A DNA stretch of 64,000 nt from Kingdonia uniflora (lineage: Eukaryota; Streptophyta; Magnoliopsida; Ranunculales; Circaeasteraceae): positions 1-64,000 of the forward strand of contig JACGCM010000715.1 of assembly GCA_014058105.1 (NCBI GenBank), read 5' to 3'. Both the position numbers and the translations under genes were made by a program. Positions 44,111 through 55,655 of the stretch are shown here, piece after piece. The first letter of the stretch is position 1. Every line of letters begins with the position of its first letter. Below the pieces are notes generated by a model. It made no database searches. It was not told the origin of the DNA and saw nothing but the letters and a program-made list of their open reading frames with translations.

Positions 44111-45056
44111 CTTCATGTCATCACCACAAATAAATAAAGATGCACAGAAGCTCGCTGACAAGATTACAACTATCAACAGATTCATCTCAAAGTCTTCAGA
44201 TCGATATTGGTGGTTATTCATGCTACTTCGTGGATCCACCTGAAGAGGCAAATGATGACATAATAAAGAGATCGATTGGATAGAAGAATGTGAAGCAGCT
44301 TTTCAAGAACTCAAAATCTATCTTGGGAAATCTCCCATAATGAGCATCCCGATAGACAATGAGAAATTTATTATCTGCCTCACAGTTAAAGATAACTCTT
44401 TTGGCTTGGTTTTCATTCAGCTCAAAGGAAAGATTGAGAACCAGTATATTTTATAAGCAAGGCCCTTACACTAGCAGAAACAAGGTATTCTAAAATTGAG
44501 CGACTTTTCCTAACCCTCATTTACACTTGAATAAAGCTGAAGTACTACTTTCAGGCTCATTCAGTCAAAGTCATGATAAGCTAACCACTTCAGGAAGTTT
44601 CATCTAAAAAGGAGAAATCGTGCAGAGTACAACAATGGTCCGTAAGCTTGGGGGACCACGATATTAAATTTAAACAAAGATCTTTAGAGAAAGGTCAAGC
44701 AGTAGTTAATCTTTTAGCAGACTTACCAATAGAAAATTCATATTGGGAAGAACATGATCTAGATCTAACCAAAGAAGTCAGAGACGATCTACCTTTAAAG
44801 CCTTTTGAAGAACGAGCTGAGTGGGTCATACAAAAAGGTTGAAGAATTCTTACAGATGGATCAACAGGACCTGTAGGGTCCGGAATTGGAATCGTACTGA
44901 TTACACCCTCAAATAACATAATTGAAAAGTCAATCTGCTTAAGCTTTGAAGCATCGAATAACATTATAGAGTATGAAGCCTTAATTCATGGTTTAGATAT
45001 GGTATTGGAGATCGGAGATCCTAAACTATCAGTCTATACAGACTCATTACTGATAA
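44111..45056 (+). pseudogene. RNase H and start of the second RNase H of element C
   Basis: Gypsy RNase H segments run in broken frames from MSSPQINKDAQKLADKI-like sequence near 44115. The open frame 44648-44839 ends with KGQAVVNLLADLPIENSYWE. The second RNase H starts with ILTDGSTGPVGSGIGI near 44845 and keeps ASNNIIEYEALIHGLDM. It stops abruptly at 45056, where LINE sequence begins, within VYTDSLLII. Integrase is absent from C. Confidence 0.78.
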
Positions 45057-45620
45057 TCTTTTTATTTTATTATTTTATTTATCAAATTTTTTGTTTTATT
45101 TATTTAACAAAAATAATATTACATGTGGAGGACATAATGTGTGGCCACTAGTTTATTGCCTAATTGTAGCTATTCCTATTTTATCCATGAAGTAAGTTGC
45201 TCGAATCTACCTTGGAAGCGTGGATGTATCCCAAAATTATTGTGAATATTGGGAGTTACCAAGTTTAGATAGTCTATCAGCTATTCCATTTCCTTCTCCG
45301 CAAGTGTGTATCATGATAATATGTTGCTCCCTTCTCAACTGAGTAAGAATTTTCCAAGTTGTACTGTACTTTACAGGACATGTATACTTGTACCTATACC
45401 AGTTTACCAGAAGTTCAGCATCCACCTCAACAATGAGAGGAAGCCAGCCTTGTCTTTTGTAGTGCATTAAACTGTGAAGTAAAATGAACATTTCTACAAA
45501 TGTATTTGTGCCAATACCAAGTGTTATGCTATAACCCAGCTGAAGTTCACCAAGATTGTTTCTAATAATACCTCCTACACCACTCATTCATGAAGTAAGT
45601 GCTGAACCATCACCACCCAT
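45057..45620 (-). mobile_element. 5'-truncated LINE (L1-type) 3' end, minus orientation
   Basis: The minus-strand frame 45587-45237 is a plant LINE RNase H domain: MSGVGGIIRNNLGELQLGYS, FVEMFILLHSL, LIVEVDAELLVNW and GEGNGIADRLSKLG. Its 3' end is an A-rich tail, seen as T-rich sequence at 45059-45110 on the + strand. It is closely similar to the LINE end at 47385-48979. It inserted into C's second RNase H, and the 5' limit is approximate. Confidence 0.78.
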
Positions 45621-47384
45621 TTCCAACAACCTCGCTCTCTACAACATCCTTTAAACCTTTACAACAACAATACCTCCATCAACCACACCATCATCACTCC
45701 ATATCACAACCAATTTTACCACAACCCTATCGCAGTATTTTTTAAATTACTTCTACTATATTGATTTAAAATGCAATTATTTCCTATACTAGCACTACTG
45801 TGTCTACATCTACAAAACATTTTAACAGAATCAAAGAATATCACACGAATGCAAGAAAACTACTAACCTTAGATTTGCGTTACCTTAATATCCCTCTGTT
45901 TTGTACATTTTCCCTTTTCAATCAACACACTTATCTCTTCGTTCTTAATAATTAGCAAAGACAACAGAAATGAGGATAAAGAGTCAGCACTTTCAGAACT
46001 TTTTTCAAAATTTGTAAAATGTGAACAATCGCCTACCACGGGACTATTTATAGACCCTACGCGGCTGTTTATCGTACCACTACCGACATTTCGAGTAATC
46101 GAGCATAACGCCTTGTTCGCCTCTTCTCAAAGTCTTTGATTCTTCGTCTTCTAAAAGCCAACAGACCCAAGCACTGCTGCTCTAACCCCTCCATATCTCT
46201 TTTTAACTCCTCCAATTTATCCATCCTCACCAAAGCACAACCTATTTTATCATAAAGAAGTTGTACATCCAATTCCTTATGCTCGAAAATATTACCTACA
46301 GGAGAACACCTTGCCTTTTGTCTCCATCTACCACACATTTTTCCTTATTTCCAATTCACATATATTCTCGGGAAGATCTTAACCTGCATTTCAAATTTTA
46401 AATTTTATTCGACAACCAACTACCCAAAGTTGGAATATCATTATTTAAATACCCATGCAATATTGTATCAGTAAATTTCATTCATTCACATAAGTCAAAT
46501 CATATTTGAAAACAGTTTAATGATACGCGTCGATAACAAATATATTCATTTATTTTGGACAACACCTTACACATAAACTCAGTTATTACATACCAACAAC
46601 ACTCATTTCAGTCTTCAAACTCATCGACCAGCCAAATCATCTTCTTTCTTCACAAAAGCCTAGGCTCGATTCCTTATCTTGCCAACTCATTCAGGAGGAC
46701 TCAGGAATTGCAAGTTATAATAGAATTTATACTCTTCTTTTGCCTCCTTCACCTCTACTTCACTCAACTCTTCATATTTGGGCTCCACTGCCACTAATTG
46801 CTGCCCATTTATCTAACTCTTACCAAAATACATGTCTAGTAACTCCTAATACTTCACACATGCACAATTCCAATGCTCATCCTCCCGAACTTGCGCTCTC
46901 ATCCTCACCATCTCCACTCCTACAAATAACCCCAGATTAAACATGGTATTTATATACACTGCAAGCATGACCAGTCAAGTCATTCATTTAATTCATATTG
47001 GAACTCAACACATTCGAGACAAATCAATCATCCAAGGAAACCATTTCTTGCCCCACAAAGTCAACAAACTTCAATTCGAGATCTAATAAACCGACAGGAT
47101 AACCTCGATATTCGCATACATTCAAAAAAATCTATCTCAGCATCAACTAACTCGATTACTTATATTCGACTAATAAATTTCATTCTTTCGAGATTACTAT
47201 CTTCAAATGCAATACAAGATCAAAACAAAGTTTATTCATTAAACACTCTGTTACATTTTACATTCGACAATTTACTCCTACGATTACATTTCATCAAACT
47301 GCATTTTTACGCTCTATCATTTGACATTAGGGACTCGAAGCTATGTATTTCTTTTTACCAGAATCTTGCATATCCTTCGGCGAC
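45621..47384. other. AT- and C-rich region between two LINE ends, probably C sequence
   Basis: By position this should be element C, but no integrase or tandem repeat is visible. The only sizeable frame is 46338-46069 (-), 89 residues, MCGRWRQKARCSPVGNIFEH, with a charged C-terminal half (LEELKRDMEGLEQQCLGLLA). It could be another antisense ORF, since a TATA-like 'ataaatag' is not clear upstream but the strand and composition fit the antisense set. I do not recognise it. Confidence 0.35.
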
Positions 47385-48979
47385 AGGGGGCTTGAGAAAT
47401 GGGTTACTCAGCTCGAGAAAGAACTGGAGGAGGCAAATACACCATTAATGGGGAATCCTGATTGGGAAATGGGGACTCTATTCTCTGGAAACAGATGAAA
47501 GGCCTACTCGTTACGGTAGAAGCAAACACAACTTGGTCTCTCGGCAAAGGTGAAATAAGTTTTTGGTTTGATAATTGGACAGGGGAAGGTAGGTTTTCAG
47601 AGTTACTTAACCTCAAATGCACGCAACAAATCAAGGTAAAGAACGTTGTTGCTACTAACAACAACTAGAACTGGCAGCAACTAGAGCACAATATACTGAC
47701 TCATTGGAAGTAAACACTTCCGCATATGTTCTTCCTCAGCGAAGACGACGATGCACCACTTTGGGGACCTTCCAAAAATGGCAACTTTACCATCAAATTT
47801 ACCTGGAATTTCTAGCGCGGAGAAGGAGAATTACATGATCTTATGAAGTGGATTTGGCATCACATTATACACACAAAAATTCAGATCTTCAGCTGGAAAG
47901 CATGGAAGAAAATTATCACCGTGGATAAACTCATACAACAAAGAATTCCTCTCGTTTCAAGGTGTTGTTGTTGCAATATAGGCACAACAGAAATGTTGAA
48001 TCATCTACTCGTTCAGGGAGAAATGGCAGCGACGGTTTGGGCTCACTTTGGAAATGTTTGTGGAGTTAGGCAAGGAGACAATGATAGTTGGTGGACACGA
48101 CAAGGGCTATGGTTCCAAACAGTGGACACACAAACTCAAATGGGCATTGTTCAAGGAGTTCTTCCGGCTTTCATAATCTAGGAGGTCTGGAAAGCAAGAT
48201 GCGCTTATAGATTCAAGGACAAGTTAATATCTCCCTCAACCATTATCTAAACTATCAGCAAAGACCTATTAGTGAGCATGTTCAGGGTACAAATGACACA
48301 ACATAACAACTTCAACGATCTCATATCCCTCCAAGTGTTATAATTGGTTCGGCTCTCAATGCGCTCCAAACGACCTGTTATGATCCGATGGACTTTCTCA
48401 CCTCCTAGACACTTCAAACTAAATTGTGATGGTTTTTGCTCTTCCTTCTGGTATGAGTGGTGTAGGAGGGATAATCCGTAATCACCGGGGTGATCTTATA
48501 CTCGGGTTCAGCCTAGCTCTTGGCCATGGGACAAATACGACTGTAGAAATGTATGCTGTACTCCATGGCCTCCTATACTGCAAACAACAAGATTGGTCTC
48601 CGCTTATCGTCGAGGAGGATGCCAAACTCATAGTAAATTGGTACAAGCGCACGCACCACTGCCCTGTCAAGTATAGAACAACTTGGAATATGATCACCCA
48701 ACTAGGACAAGAGCTAAACATTAGCATGACACACACTTACAGGGAAGGAAATGGAACAGCTGATGGCCTCTCCAAACTTGGCAGCTCTCAACGATCAGCC
48801 CCCTTTTGGACGGCGGCCTCTCTCCCACGTTAAATTCGAGCATCTTATTTCATGGATAAACTAGGCATGGCCACTGTCCGACTATAGACTAGTGGAAAGG
48901 ATTTATGCCCTCCACTTGTATCCCTTTTTGTTATATAAATAAAATCCATATTAGTTAAAAAAAAAAAAAAAAAAAAAGC
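47385..48979 (+). mobile_element. 5'-truncated LINE (L1-type) with poly-A tail
   Basis: The coding remains run LGNGDSILWKQMKGLLV (near 47457) and ISFWFDNWTGEGRFSELLNL. A zf-RVT-type segment follows, FSWKAWKKIITVDKLIQQRI with a CCCCNIGTTEMLNHLL knuckle (47890-48010). Then comes the RNase H domain 48426-48833 (MSGVGGIIRNHRGDLILGFS, VEMYAVLHGLLYC, TYREGNGTADGLSKLGSS). A run of A's follows at about 48958-48979. Several stops occur. Most of ORF2, including RT, and all of ORF1 are missing, as usual for truncated LINE copies. Confidence 0.88.
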
Positions 48980-50400
48980 AAGCAGTTCATCCTCCATGCT
49001 CGATACCACAATATCGTCCTTTAACTCGATTAAACGAGGGGGAAGCGGATTGTCCATCTTTCTCTTCTTCGAACCACCCACGACCTCCGTACTTTATGCG
49101 CTTAACGAGGACGAAATAATTTTTTTTGAGTTTCTTTTCTTGGAAGCCTTGCGGCTGGTGTTTCCAGAGCTAACCCCAGCAGCCCGCAACTTCGTGGCCA
49201 GTAAAGGAACTTTTCCAAATGAGAGAAAAGCCAAATTACTGGCCCCTATTTTTTCCAGCGCACCTGAAGACACCCCCGAAGAAGAAATCCTACCTACCAT
49301 TTTCCTCTTGAGTTGAGACTTCTAAAATTTAACAGACTCGATGTCAACGCTCTTGTTCATCATGCTAGTATCGAGCTCATCCAATACAGATTCCAGGTCG
49401 ATGCCTTCTCGAGCTACAATATCAATCAAAGATTTTTCTCTCTTAATACGATAACGTTGATCTGCATACATAACGACATATGTCAATACAAACAGAACAC
49501 CATTAACAAATACAGTTCAAAGTTAATAATATCTAGTTACATTTCTTAAATAATTTATATGAAAGACCTAGGGAATCCTCGTCAGCTCACTGGAGATACT
49601 CGCCTTTTACCAAAATCAAATTATCATTCCATACTCTTTTAGTAGAATTTAGGTCGAAAAATTAGGATCGGTTTGAGCTGGCAAAAAGTACGCACCCCCA
49701 GTAGACGCAAAGCATTTTACAATATAATACTTCAAAGCCTCTGAAGGAATAAATATTCTCTCATTCCCTTCACGACCCCACCTCCTATTTAAATTATTAC
49801 AAACATTTACCACGTCCCATATGTTATAATTTAGCTGGGCAGGACAGGCCTCGATCTTATTCATGATACCGTTAGCAAGGTTGGCTAAAGGCACCACTAA
49901 CTCATATTCAAACTGGGCGAGGTAACAAAGAAAACTCTCATCCAAATCACCTGCCAAGTTCCAATTAAAATACTCTAGGAAAATAGACTTTGGAATTGTC
50001 CTACGACTTTTCTCATACTCAAAATCCGGAAACAAAAAAATGTACTATCACCCCCTTGCTTTCTGAAAACTCCTTAAAAGATCTCCCACCATACTCCATC
50101 ACTTTCCCTTAGACACTAACTCTACTACCTTTACATTTACAGAATTTCTTAAACACGTCTAACCCCGCATGATACCAATGGAGATTACCAGGGATGCCTG
50201 GAAAATCAAGCTGTTCCTCCTCTTCCCCTTCCTCTAAATTTTTCTACCCCTCGCCATTTAAACCAACATCATTGGTGCTTTTATTTCTAAGCTCGCACCC
50301 TACAGAGTTTGCCCCCCTCACATCCTACGCTTTCATCATCAATCGAACGACCCAAGGAAGAAGGCTCAATCTCGAATAAAAGGCTCGAAAAAGAAGGAAA
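48980..50400 (-). pseudogene. Antisense aORF1 of element C, truncated by a LINE
   Basis: The first exon includes LDFPGIPGNLHWYHAGLDVF (near 50200) and the open segment 50035-49649: DESFLCYLAQFEYELVVPLA, ACPAQLNYNIWDVVNVCNNL and SEALKYYIVKCFASTGGAYF. It aligns with the transposase-like exon of A and B. Intron 1 is 49540-49462 (donor GTAACT, acceptor TATGCAG, 79 nt). Exon 2 continues with DIVAREGIDLESVLDELDT and a basic stretch (49300-49094), then meets the LINE poly-A at 48979. The coiled-coil exons are missing. Confidence 0.72.
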
Positions 50401-50663
50401 TTTATTTCTATAATTTTCCTTGATTATTATTTTTTAAATAAATCCAAAACTATCCATATTATATTATTGTAACTCTACAGTAATAATTTCCATATAACAA
50501 ACAAATTTTACAAAACTACTTTTTTCTCAAGCAGTATAAAAGCAAAAAAAAATCCCTATATAGTAAACTTTTCAAAATTCAAAATAACAATAACGAGAAG
50601 GAATCATCCACAAACACAGATATCAATCAACTCGTACAGATGTAAAAAATTCATGTCAAAATA

Positions 50664-50921
50664 CTAACCATCAATAATAGATGATGAATCCGGAACACCA
50701 AGCGGTTCCTCATTTTTTGCAGTAATAAAAAACAAACGACTCTCCTCCTTCAAGATCACAATCTCCTCACCCCTCTGAAAATGATGATTCAACTCTGGGC
50801 TTTTCTTAACAATTCCTCTGCAATCAAATTGTTTCTCACTTTCTCTAGACGTTTGTCTCTCTATTTTCTGTAAACTTTTTGACAAGGAGAGGGAGGGGTT
50901 ATTTATAGATTTTTTTTTCAA
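50664..50921 (-). CDS. Small charged ORF in antisense region of C (hypothetical)
   Basis: This is an 85-residue frame beginning MKKKSINNPSLSLSKSLQKI. It occupies the place of B's 40300-40019 ORF but is not clearly similar. It could be chance. No domain is recognised. Confidence 0.22.
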   Translation of the reverse strand: MKKKSINNPSLSLSKSLQKIERQTSRESEKQFDCRGIVKKSPELNHHFQRGEEIVILKEESRLFFITAKNEEPLGVPDSSSIIDG

Positions 50922-51509
50922 ACCGCAGGCAGTTATGAGGACTAGTGTTAGCGGTCCTCAATTTTTCAACTGAGATGTCCCTTCTACTGCTCATGTCAGT
51001 CCCGTCACGCCTTTTGGAAAGATATATATACTCTTTCATCATTATAACAACACTTATCATTAAATGCATTTTTATCCCTCCAACTCATTTTTCTCTCACA
51101 CCTCTCCACATCCATCTCCTTACAAGACAATTTGAACTCAAACTTCACTTTTGACCTTATTCTCATGATTTTTAGATTTTCACTGTAGAAGATCCACAAT
51201 ACTTATAATCATTTTGAGGATAATTCTAGAGGAAGCAAATTTAAAAATTTAAAATACAAACCGAATCCACATAGCAAGGAGAATAATAAGAAAAGTCCAA
51301 CAATATTTTTATTTTTATCCCATTGCAATATTTTGAACTGACATACAAACAATTTCTCAAAAGTAATTACATCTAAAATATTCTAAATGTCCTACAACTC
51401 CACATCTAATCAATTCACCACCATCAATCAACTCATCTTCATCTGCTATCTCATCCAAAATAATCTCTTTCACAACAATCTTTCGACCTTCAAGGCCAGT
51501 TATCATATC

Positions 51510-51710
51510 ATGAAAAAAATTTCACCAAAAATGTTGATCCAGTTCGATATCCTTTTCTCTTGCAGTAAAACCTTCTAACTGTAATACAGAAATTGGCAGA
51601 TCGCCCTCATATCCGAGAAGCCCGATGATCCGTTTACGCACTTCTGTGACTTTTTTCGCCAAACACCTCTCTCTTGCATGGTGAACTCTCTGAGAGCGAG
51701 TCCTCACCAT
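51510..51710 (-). CDS. Antisense ORF2 of element C
   Basis: It starts MVRTRSQRVHHARERCLAKK at 51710, continues VTEVRKRIIGLLGYEGDLPI and ends in a variable tail. The in-frame Met at 51770 is less likely, because the TATAAATAAG box at 51750-51741 would lie inside the frame. Alignment with B supports the shorter start. Conserved but unknown. Confidence 0.58.
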
Positions 51711-51740
51711 GTTTACTAATTCCAAATATTCATCTTCCAC

Positions 51741-51750
51741 CTTATTTATA
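51741..51750 (-). promoter_or_regulatory. TATA-like box of antisense ORF2 in C
   Basis: TATAAATAAG lies 31-40 bases before the start codon. It corresponds to the boxes in B and A. Confidence 0.55.
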
Positions 51751-52439
51751 AGCACAGTGATATCGTCCAATCCTATCTTTTACGCTATTCAGATATTCCC
51801 TGATAAAGATCACAGCTGTCATAGTTATCCACCCCTAACAAACAAATACTTATCTTTCCCCCTTAGCCCGAAAAATTCCTCCTCATTTACCCAATTTGTG
51901 TCACATTTATTTTCAAACTGTACTTTTATAAAAATCACTTCGAGTTGTGCATGCTTATTTTTGTCATACAAAATTCCCATTTTTCATCCCCAAGAGTTCG
52001 ATACACAATTTTTCAAACATCTTTCACATAATGCATAACACATACAGTTTGGCACATATTCATTTTGATCTAACCTTACTCTCTACCACAGTTCCATTTA
52101 ATCAATTATACTAATTCAGAGTTTAAGATGTTTGATTGAACAATATTTTTTCATTATCTCGAAAAAGTACACTACAAAGTTCTTTACAAGAAATAGTAAG
52201 TTACAGATACTTCTTACAAATAGTTCTACATATTGCAATTACTATCAGATATCGACAAGACTTTCCAGTGCAAGAATCAGAAGCTTCTTCTACCTCTGAA
52301 ACAACCAACTTTGTAAGAAAATGAAGATGGTTGTAATAAAGATCTTCTACCACCGCCTCCACCTACAAAACCCACTCACTCGCAGGATAGTGGCGGTACT
52401 TCCTGACACAGACGCCGACCACTTCATCCTCCTCAGTAG

Positions 52440-52692
52440 TGGCATCCTCTGCAAGGAGGCAAAGACATAGCCTATACTACTCACCCTCTACCACCAAATA
52501 ATAGAATCGTGCTATCTCGTAATAGTTATTATTCGCCTCCACTACCTCCTTATATGTCATACCATGATATGTAGGATAAATAGGAATGGGAATAGGGAGA
52601 TTAAGGTACTACGTCCCAAAGTAACGAAACTAGAGTTCTTGTACTTTGGCAAGAACCATAGCTTCATATACTTGGCGTATGATACTCACCAT
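52440..52692 (-). pseudogene. Antisense ORF3 of element C (degenerate)
   Basis: It begins MVSIIRQVYEAMVLAKVQEL at 52692, then a stop, then RYFGT, LNLPIPIPIYPTYHGMTYKE and an acidic tail. It follows B's aORF3 residue by residue over the middle section. One or two stops break it. Confidence 0.52.
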
Positions 52693-53040
52693 TATCACTA
52701 TAGAGAAACTACATAAAATTTGAAAAAATAGAAACTTGCAGAAGAATAATCGAAGGTACAACTGCAGCAGTATATATGCAGAGAAAGCATTCAATGCAGG
52801 GAGGATTTTTAAAGTAGTTATCATTCAAAGAATACTTAGGGGAAACCCAAACGTAAACTGAAGCTGTCATAGTTATTACACCATTTACATTCCCAACAGT
52901 CCATTACACTTACAAGATAAAATTTTACATCAGCAAATCCATCATCACTTATATCAGACGACCTATGCATCTTCTAATATTGAACTCAATTAAACCTTCC
53001 TAACTCAAGATACACGTGCCTTCTGCTGAGAGGGGGTGAT

Positions 53041-53541
53041 TATAGGGACTAATCCTTCGTGTTGGGATATTATCAAGCTAATACCATGCCAGACTCATGC
53101 AACATACACGCAACATACGTTGTCAGCAATGACACCTGGACTATAAAATATAGAAGAACATGGCTCGAGTACTCCAAATGAAATAGAACAAGTCAAGATC
53201 ACCTGTCTCCCACAAACTAGCAGTTCAAAAATAAACTCCACTCTTCCCCCAATTTAGGAAAACATGTTGATATAGGTAAACAAACTGAGAGTAAAATCTA
53301 TAAAAGGAATATAATACAGAGAAGAAAAGAAGGACCAACCAAGTTTTTCTAGCTCAAGAGATCATAACTTGTATTAAAAATATCAGTCTTATACAATAGA
53401 GTTACAGTTACTAAACCTTCAAGCCGAGGTCGTGATTTTTACCTATTCAAAGGTTTTTACGCTAATCACTTTATCATTTTTATTGTTCATACTAATTATA
53501 TCACAGATACATTTGGTGTAAGAGCTTATTGAGATATTACA
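53041..53541 (+). repeat. 3' LTR of element C
   Basis: It starts TATAGGGACTAATCC (TG altered to TA) and ends near GAGATATTACA. A TATA-like box (ctataaaagg) lies near 53298. E's RT resumes just after, following a short repeated 'taggccct'. Confidence 0.75.
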
Positions 53542-53951
53542 AAATTAGGCCCTTATAGGCCCTCTCTATTGCTACAAAGTCATGGCATTCGGCTTGAAGA
53601 ATGCTTGAGTAACCTACTAAAGGTTGATTACAAGCATGTTCAAGGTCCACTTGGGGAAGATTGTAAGTATATATTGATGATATGCTCTGAAAAAGCCTAA
53701 AGAAGGAAGATTGTATTACGTATCTCGATACAGTCTTTAACATATTACAATTTTACAAAGTGAAGTTAAATCTAGATAAATGTTAATTTGGAGTACACTC
53801 TGGAAAATTTCTGGGACACCTCATCAATAAGAAGGGGATCAAAGCTAATCTAGATTAGATTCAAGCTTTAATCTCCATGCAATCTCTAAAGACAAAGAAG
53901 GATGTACAAAAGATCACTGGCAAAATTGTAGCTATCAATATATTTGTCTTC
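53542..53951 (+). pseudogene. Reverse transcriptase of element E, second half
   Basis: It reads LYCYKVMAFGLKNA near 53570, then in shifted frames YIDDM (near 53673), LNLDKC, FGVHSGKFLGHLINKKGI and TKKDVQKITGKIVAIN. This completes the RT left open at 26828. It ends where a CACTA-type terminus begins. Confidence 0.78.
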
Positions 53952-54010
53952 CACTATAACAAAAAGGCTAAAAAGCGAAGGCAGTAGTTCGTCGCTTTTA
54001 AATAAAAATA
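53952..54010 (+). mobile_element. CACTA-type transposon terminus
   Basis: The sequence begins CACTATAACAAAAAGG, the form of CACTA (En/Spm) terminal inverted repeats in dicots, directly at the break in E's RT. A hairpin follows: AAAAGCGA (53971-53978) pairs with TCGCTTTT (53992-53999). 'tcgcttta' recurs near 54025. The opposite terminus was not found, so the extent is unknown and no transposase gene was seen. Confidence 0.6.
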
Positions 54011-55308
54011 CGGGGAATTACCATCGCTTTACCCATCACTGTTGGTTAGTCGTATTTTTTTTCAGTGTCACTGGCTGTCATTTTTATTGAAAAATATGAC
54101 AACCACGAAATGTCACAAATTAACAACTACAGAAAATTGTCATCTTTTCCCCAATAAAAATATGGTTTCTTTAAGTTTTGTGATGAATGTACTACGTAGT
54201 TTCTTTAAAACAACTGTACATATCATTGTATTTTTGCAAACAATTTGAAAGAAAATCCCAGTTCTACAGTTACAGTAGGTGCTTTTAATGTACTAAAAAC
54301 TATTTAAACCCAGGTGGATTTATACCACCATCCTCTCAAAAAGTTGAGTGCTCCTTCCATCTTAAGCTAATGGATCCATTAAAAACTATGAGTAAAAAAT
54401 TAGGGGTTTATCAATTTATGGAGGATAATGAGGTAATCAATGAATTCAGGCCCATAATGATGCATTAAAGCACTTTAGCTAGGATCATATATAATATTAA
54501 AATTAACAAAATTTCTTACTAAGAATGGTGAGATGTAGTTCCTTGTTTATCCCTTGGTTCCTACACAAAGAATTTGATTATCTAAGTTACTTGTTGACAG
54601 TTATTCAATGTTAAACACAAAAAATAAATTAACTTGATACAGTGATATAGTACAAGTGATCTCCTATAGAACTTGACATCATAACAGAAGGCATCATAAA
54701 GACTCTTTGTTTTTGATACAAACATTTGTGATATAGAAGTTAACCAATATTTTAATTTATCTACAACAATGTAAGAGAAACCAAACTATCAAAAGAGGAG
54801 GGGGATGTACCTTATTACCCCATAAAACAACTATTTCGAATCTCTTATGCAAAATAGAGTTCCAAAAATCTACGTGAAAGGGCAAAAAACAAAGAGAAAT
54901 AATTATCTATAGTAGTCAACATGATCTATAATACTAAAGGAATAGTTATGCCATGAGAATCAATCTCGGCTGTCGATCACCCTAACCTACACATGTTGAG
55001 GAAAATATATGCTTTAGTTTATAGCACAGCCGTTCGTATCTATCAAATCCATCCAAGATAGGCAACTCAATCATAATTAGGTGATGAAAGAAGGGGTATA
55101 AATAGAAGTTCAGCGCATAACTTTTTGTATATACAAAATTAGGGGTATTATGGGAAGCCAAAATACAAAATTAGGGATATTTTGGAAAGTCTAACTACAA
55201 AATCTTCCTAAATTACCCCCTTACCTTTGTCTAATTTCTACACTACCTTCTCTTCTCATCTCTAACTAAAAACCAAAACCTAACCCCAAGCTCTCTCTCT
55301 CTCTATCA
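54011..55308. other. Non-coding interior next to the CACTA terminus
   Basis: This is AT-rich sequence without a convincing gene. The last 60 bases before 55309 end in a CT-repeat stretch (ctctctctctctctat), of the kind often found in 5' untranslated regions. It may be the captured leader of the proteasome gene fragment. Confidence 0.45.
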
Positions 55309-55655
55309 ATGGATCGATCGATTTTGCAGACGTAACAACATGGAGTCCCGCAGGACGTCTCTTCCAGGTAGAGTACGCCATGGAAGCTGTGAAACAAGTT
55401 TCAGCAGCGATCAGTCTTTAATTGAAAACACACGTTGTGTTAGCGAGCATCAAAAAGGCCAACTTAGAACTTTCATCTCATCAGAAGAAGATCTTCAAAG
55501 CTGATGATCATATTGGTATCGCCATCGCTGGTCTTACTGCTGATGGACGATTTCTGTCTAAGTATCTCAGATCTGAGTGAATCAATTACACTTTTACTTA
55601 TGAGTCTCCTCTTTCGGTTGGGAGATTGGTTGTCCAATTAGCTGATAATGCTCAG
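55309..55655 (+). pseudogene. PAF1-like: Proteasome subunit alpha type-1 gene fragment (first exon)
   Basis: From 55329, 109 in-frame codons match the N-terminal part of the plant 20S proteasome alpha-1 (alpha-6 position) subunit. They read [59 protein letters not shown] and YESPLSVGRLVVQLADNAQ. The start codon at 55309 is one base out of frame with this, and stops occur after AAISL and after YLRSE. The exon ends CAG at 55655, followed by a GT donor. The rest of the gene is absent, so this is a DNA-level fragment, not a retrocopy. It lies about 1.3 kb inside the CACTA-type end and may have been captured by it. Confidence 0.88.

Larger units (their letters stand above)
26829..53541 (+). mobile_element. 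Element C: Tat-type gypsy element split by B and two LINEs
   Basis: The partial 5' LTR (26829-27204) and 3' LTR (53041-53541) match from 'agggact' onward. Between them lie gag, protease, RT, RNase H, part of the second RNase H, and the antisense genes aORF1-3. Integrase, the tandem repeats and the 3' half of aORF1 are missing. B sits in its protease and two LINE ends in its downstream half. The LTR is a relative of the A/B LTR, but distinct. The exact ends and target duplication were not resolved. Confidence 0.75.

Noticed and set aside
48966..48979. Poly-A run as a processed cellular mRNA (retrocopy) tail
   Set aside because: The sequence upstream is a LINE zf-RVT and RNase H region, so the tail is that of the LINE itself.
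49000..49316. Plus-strand 106-residue frame at 48996-49316
   Set aside because: It is the reverse complement of the basic exon of C's aORF1. The minus strand matches B and A.
54042..54248. 68-residue frame inside the CACTA-type region
   Set aside because: It has a random-looking composition and no transposase motif. It lies in the subterminal, hairpin-rich zone.
55309..55655. Functional proteasome gene
   Set aside because: There is only one exon, with two internal stops and a start codon out of frame. No further exons follow.
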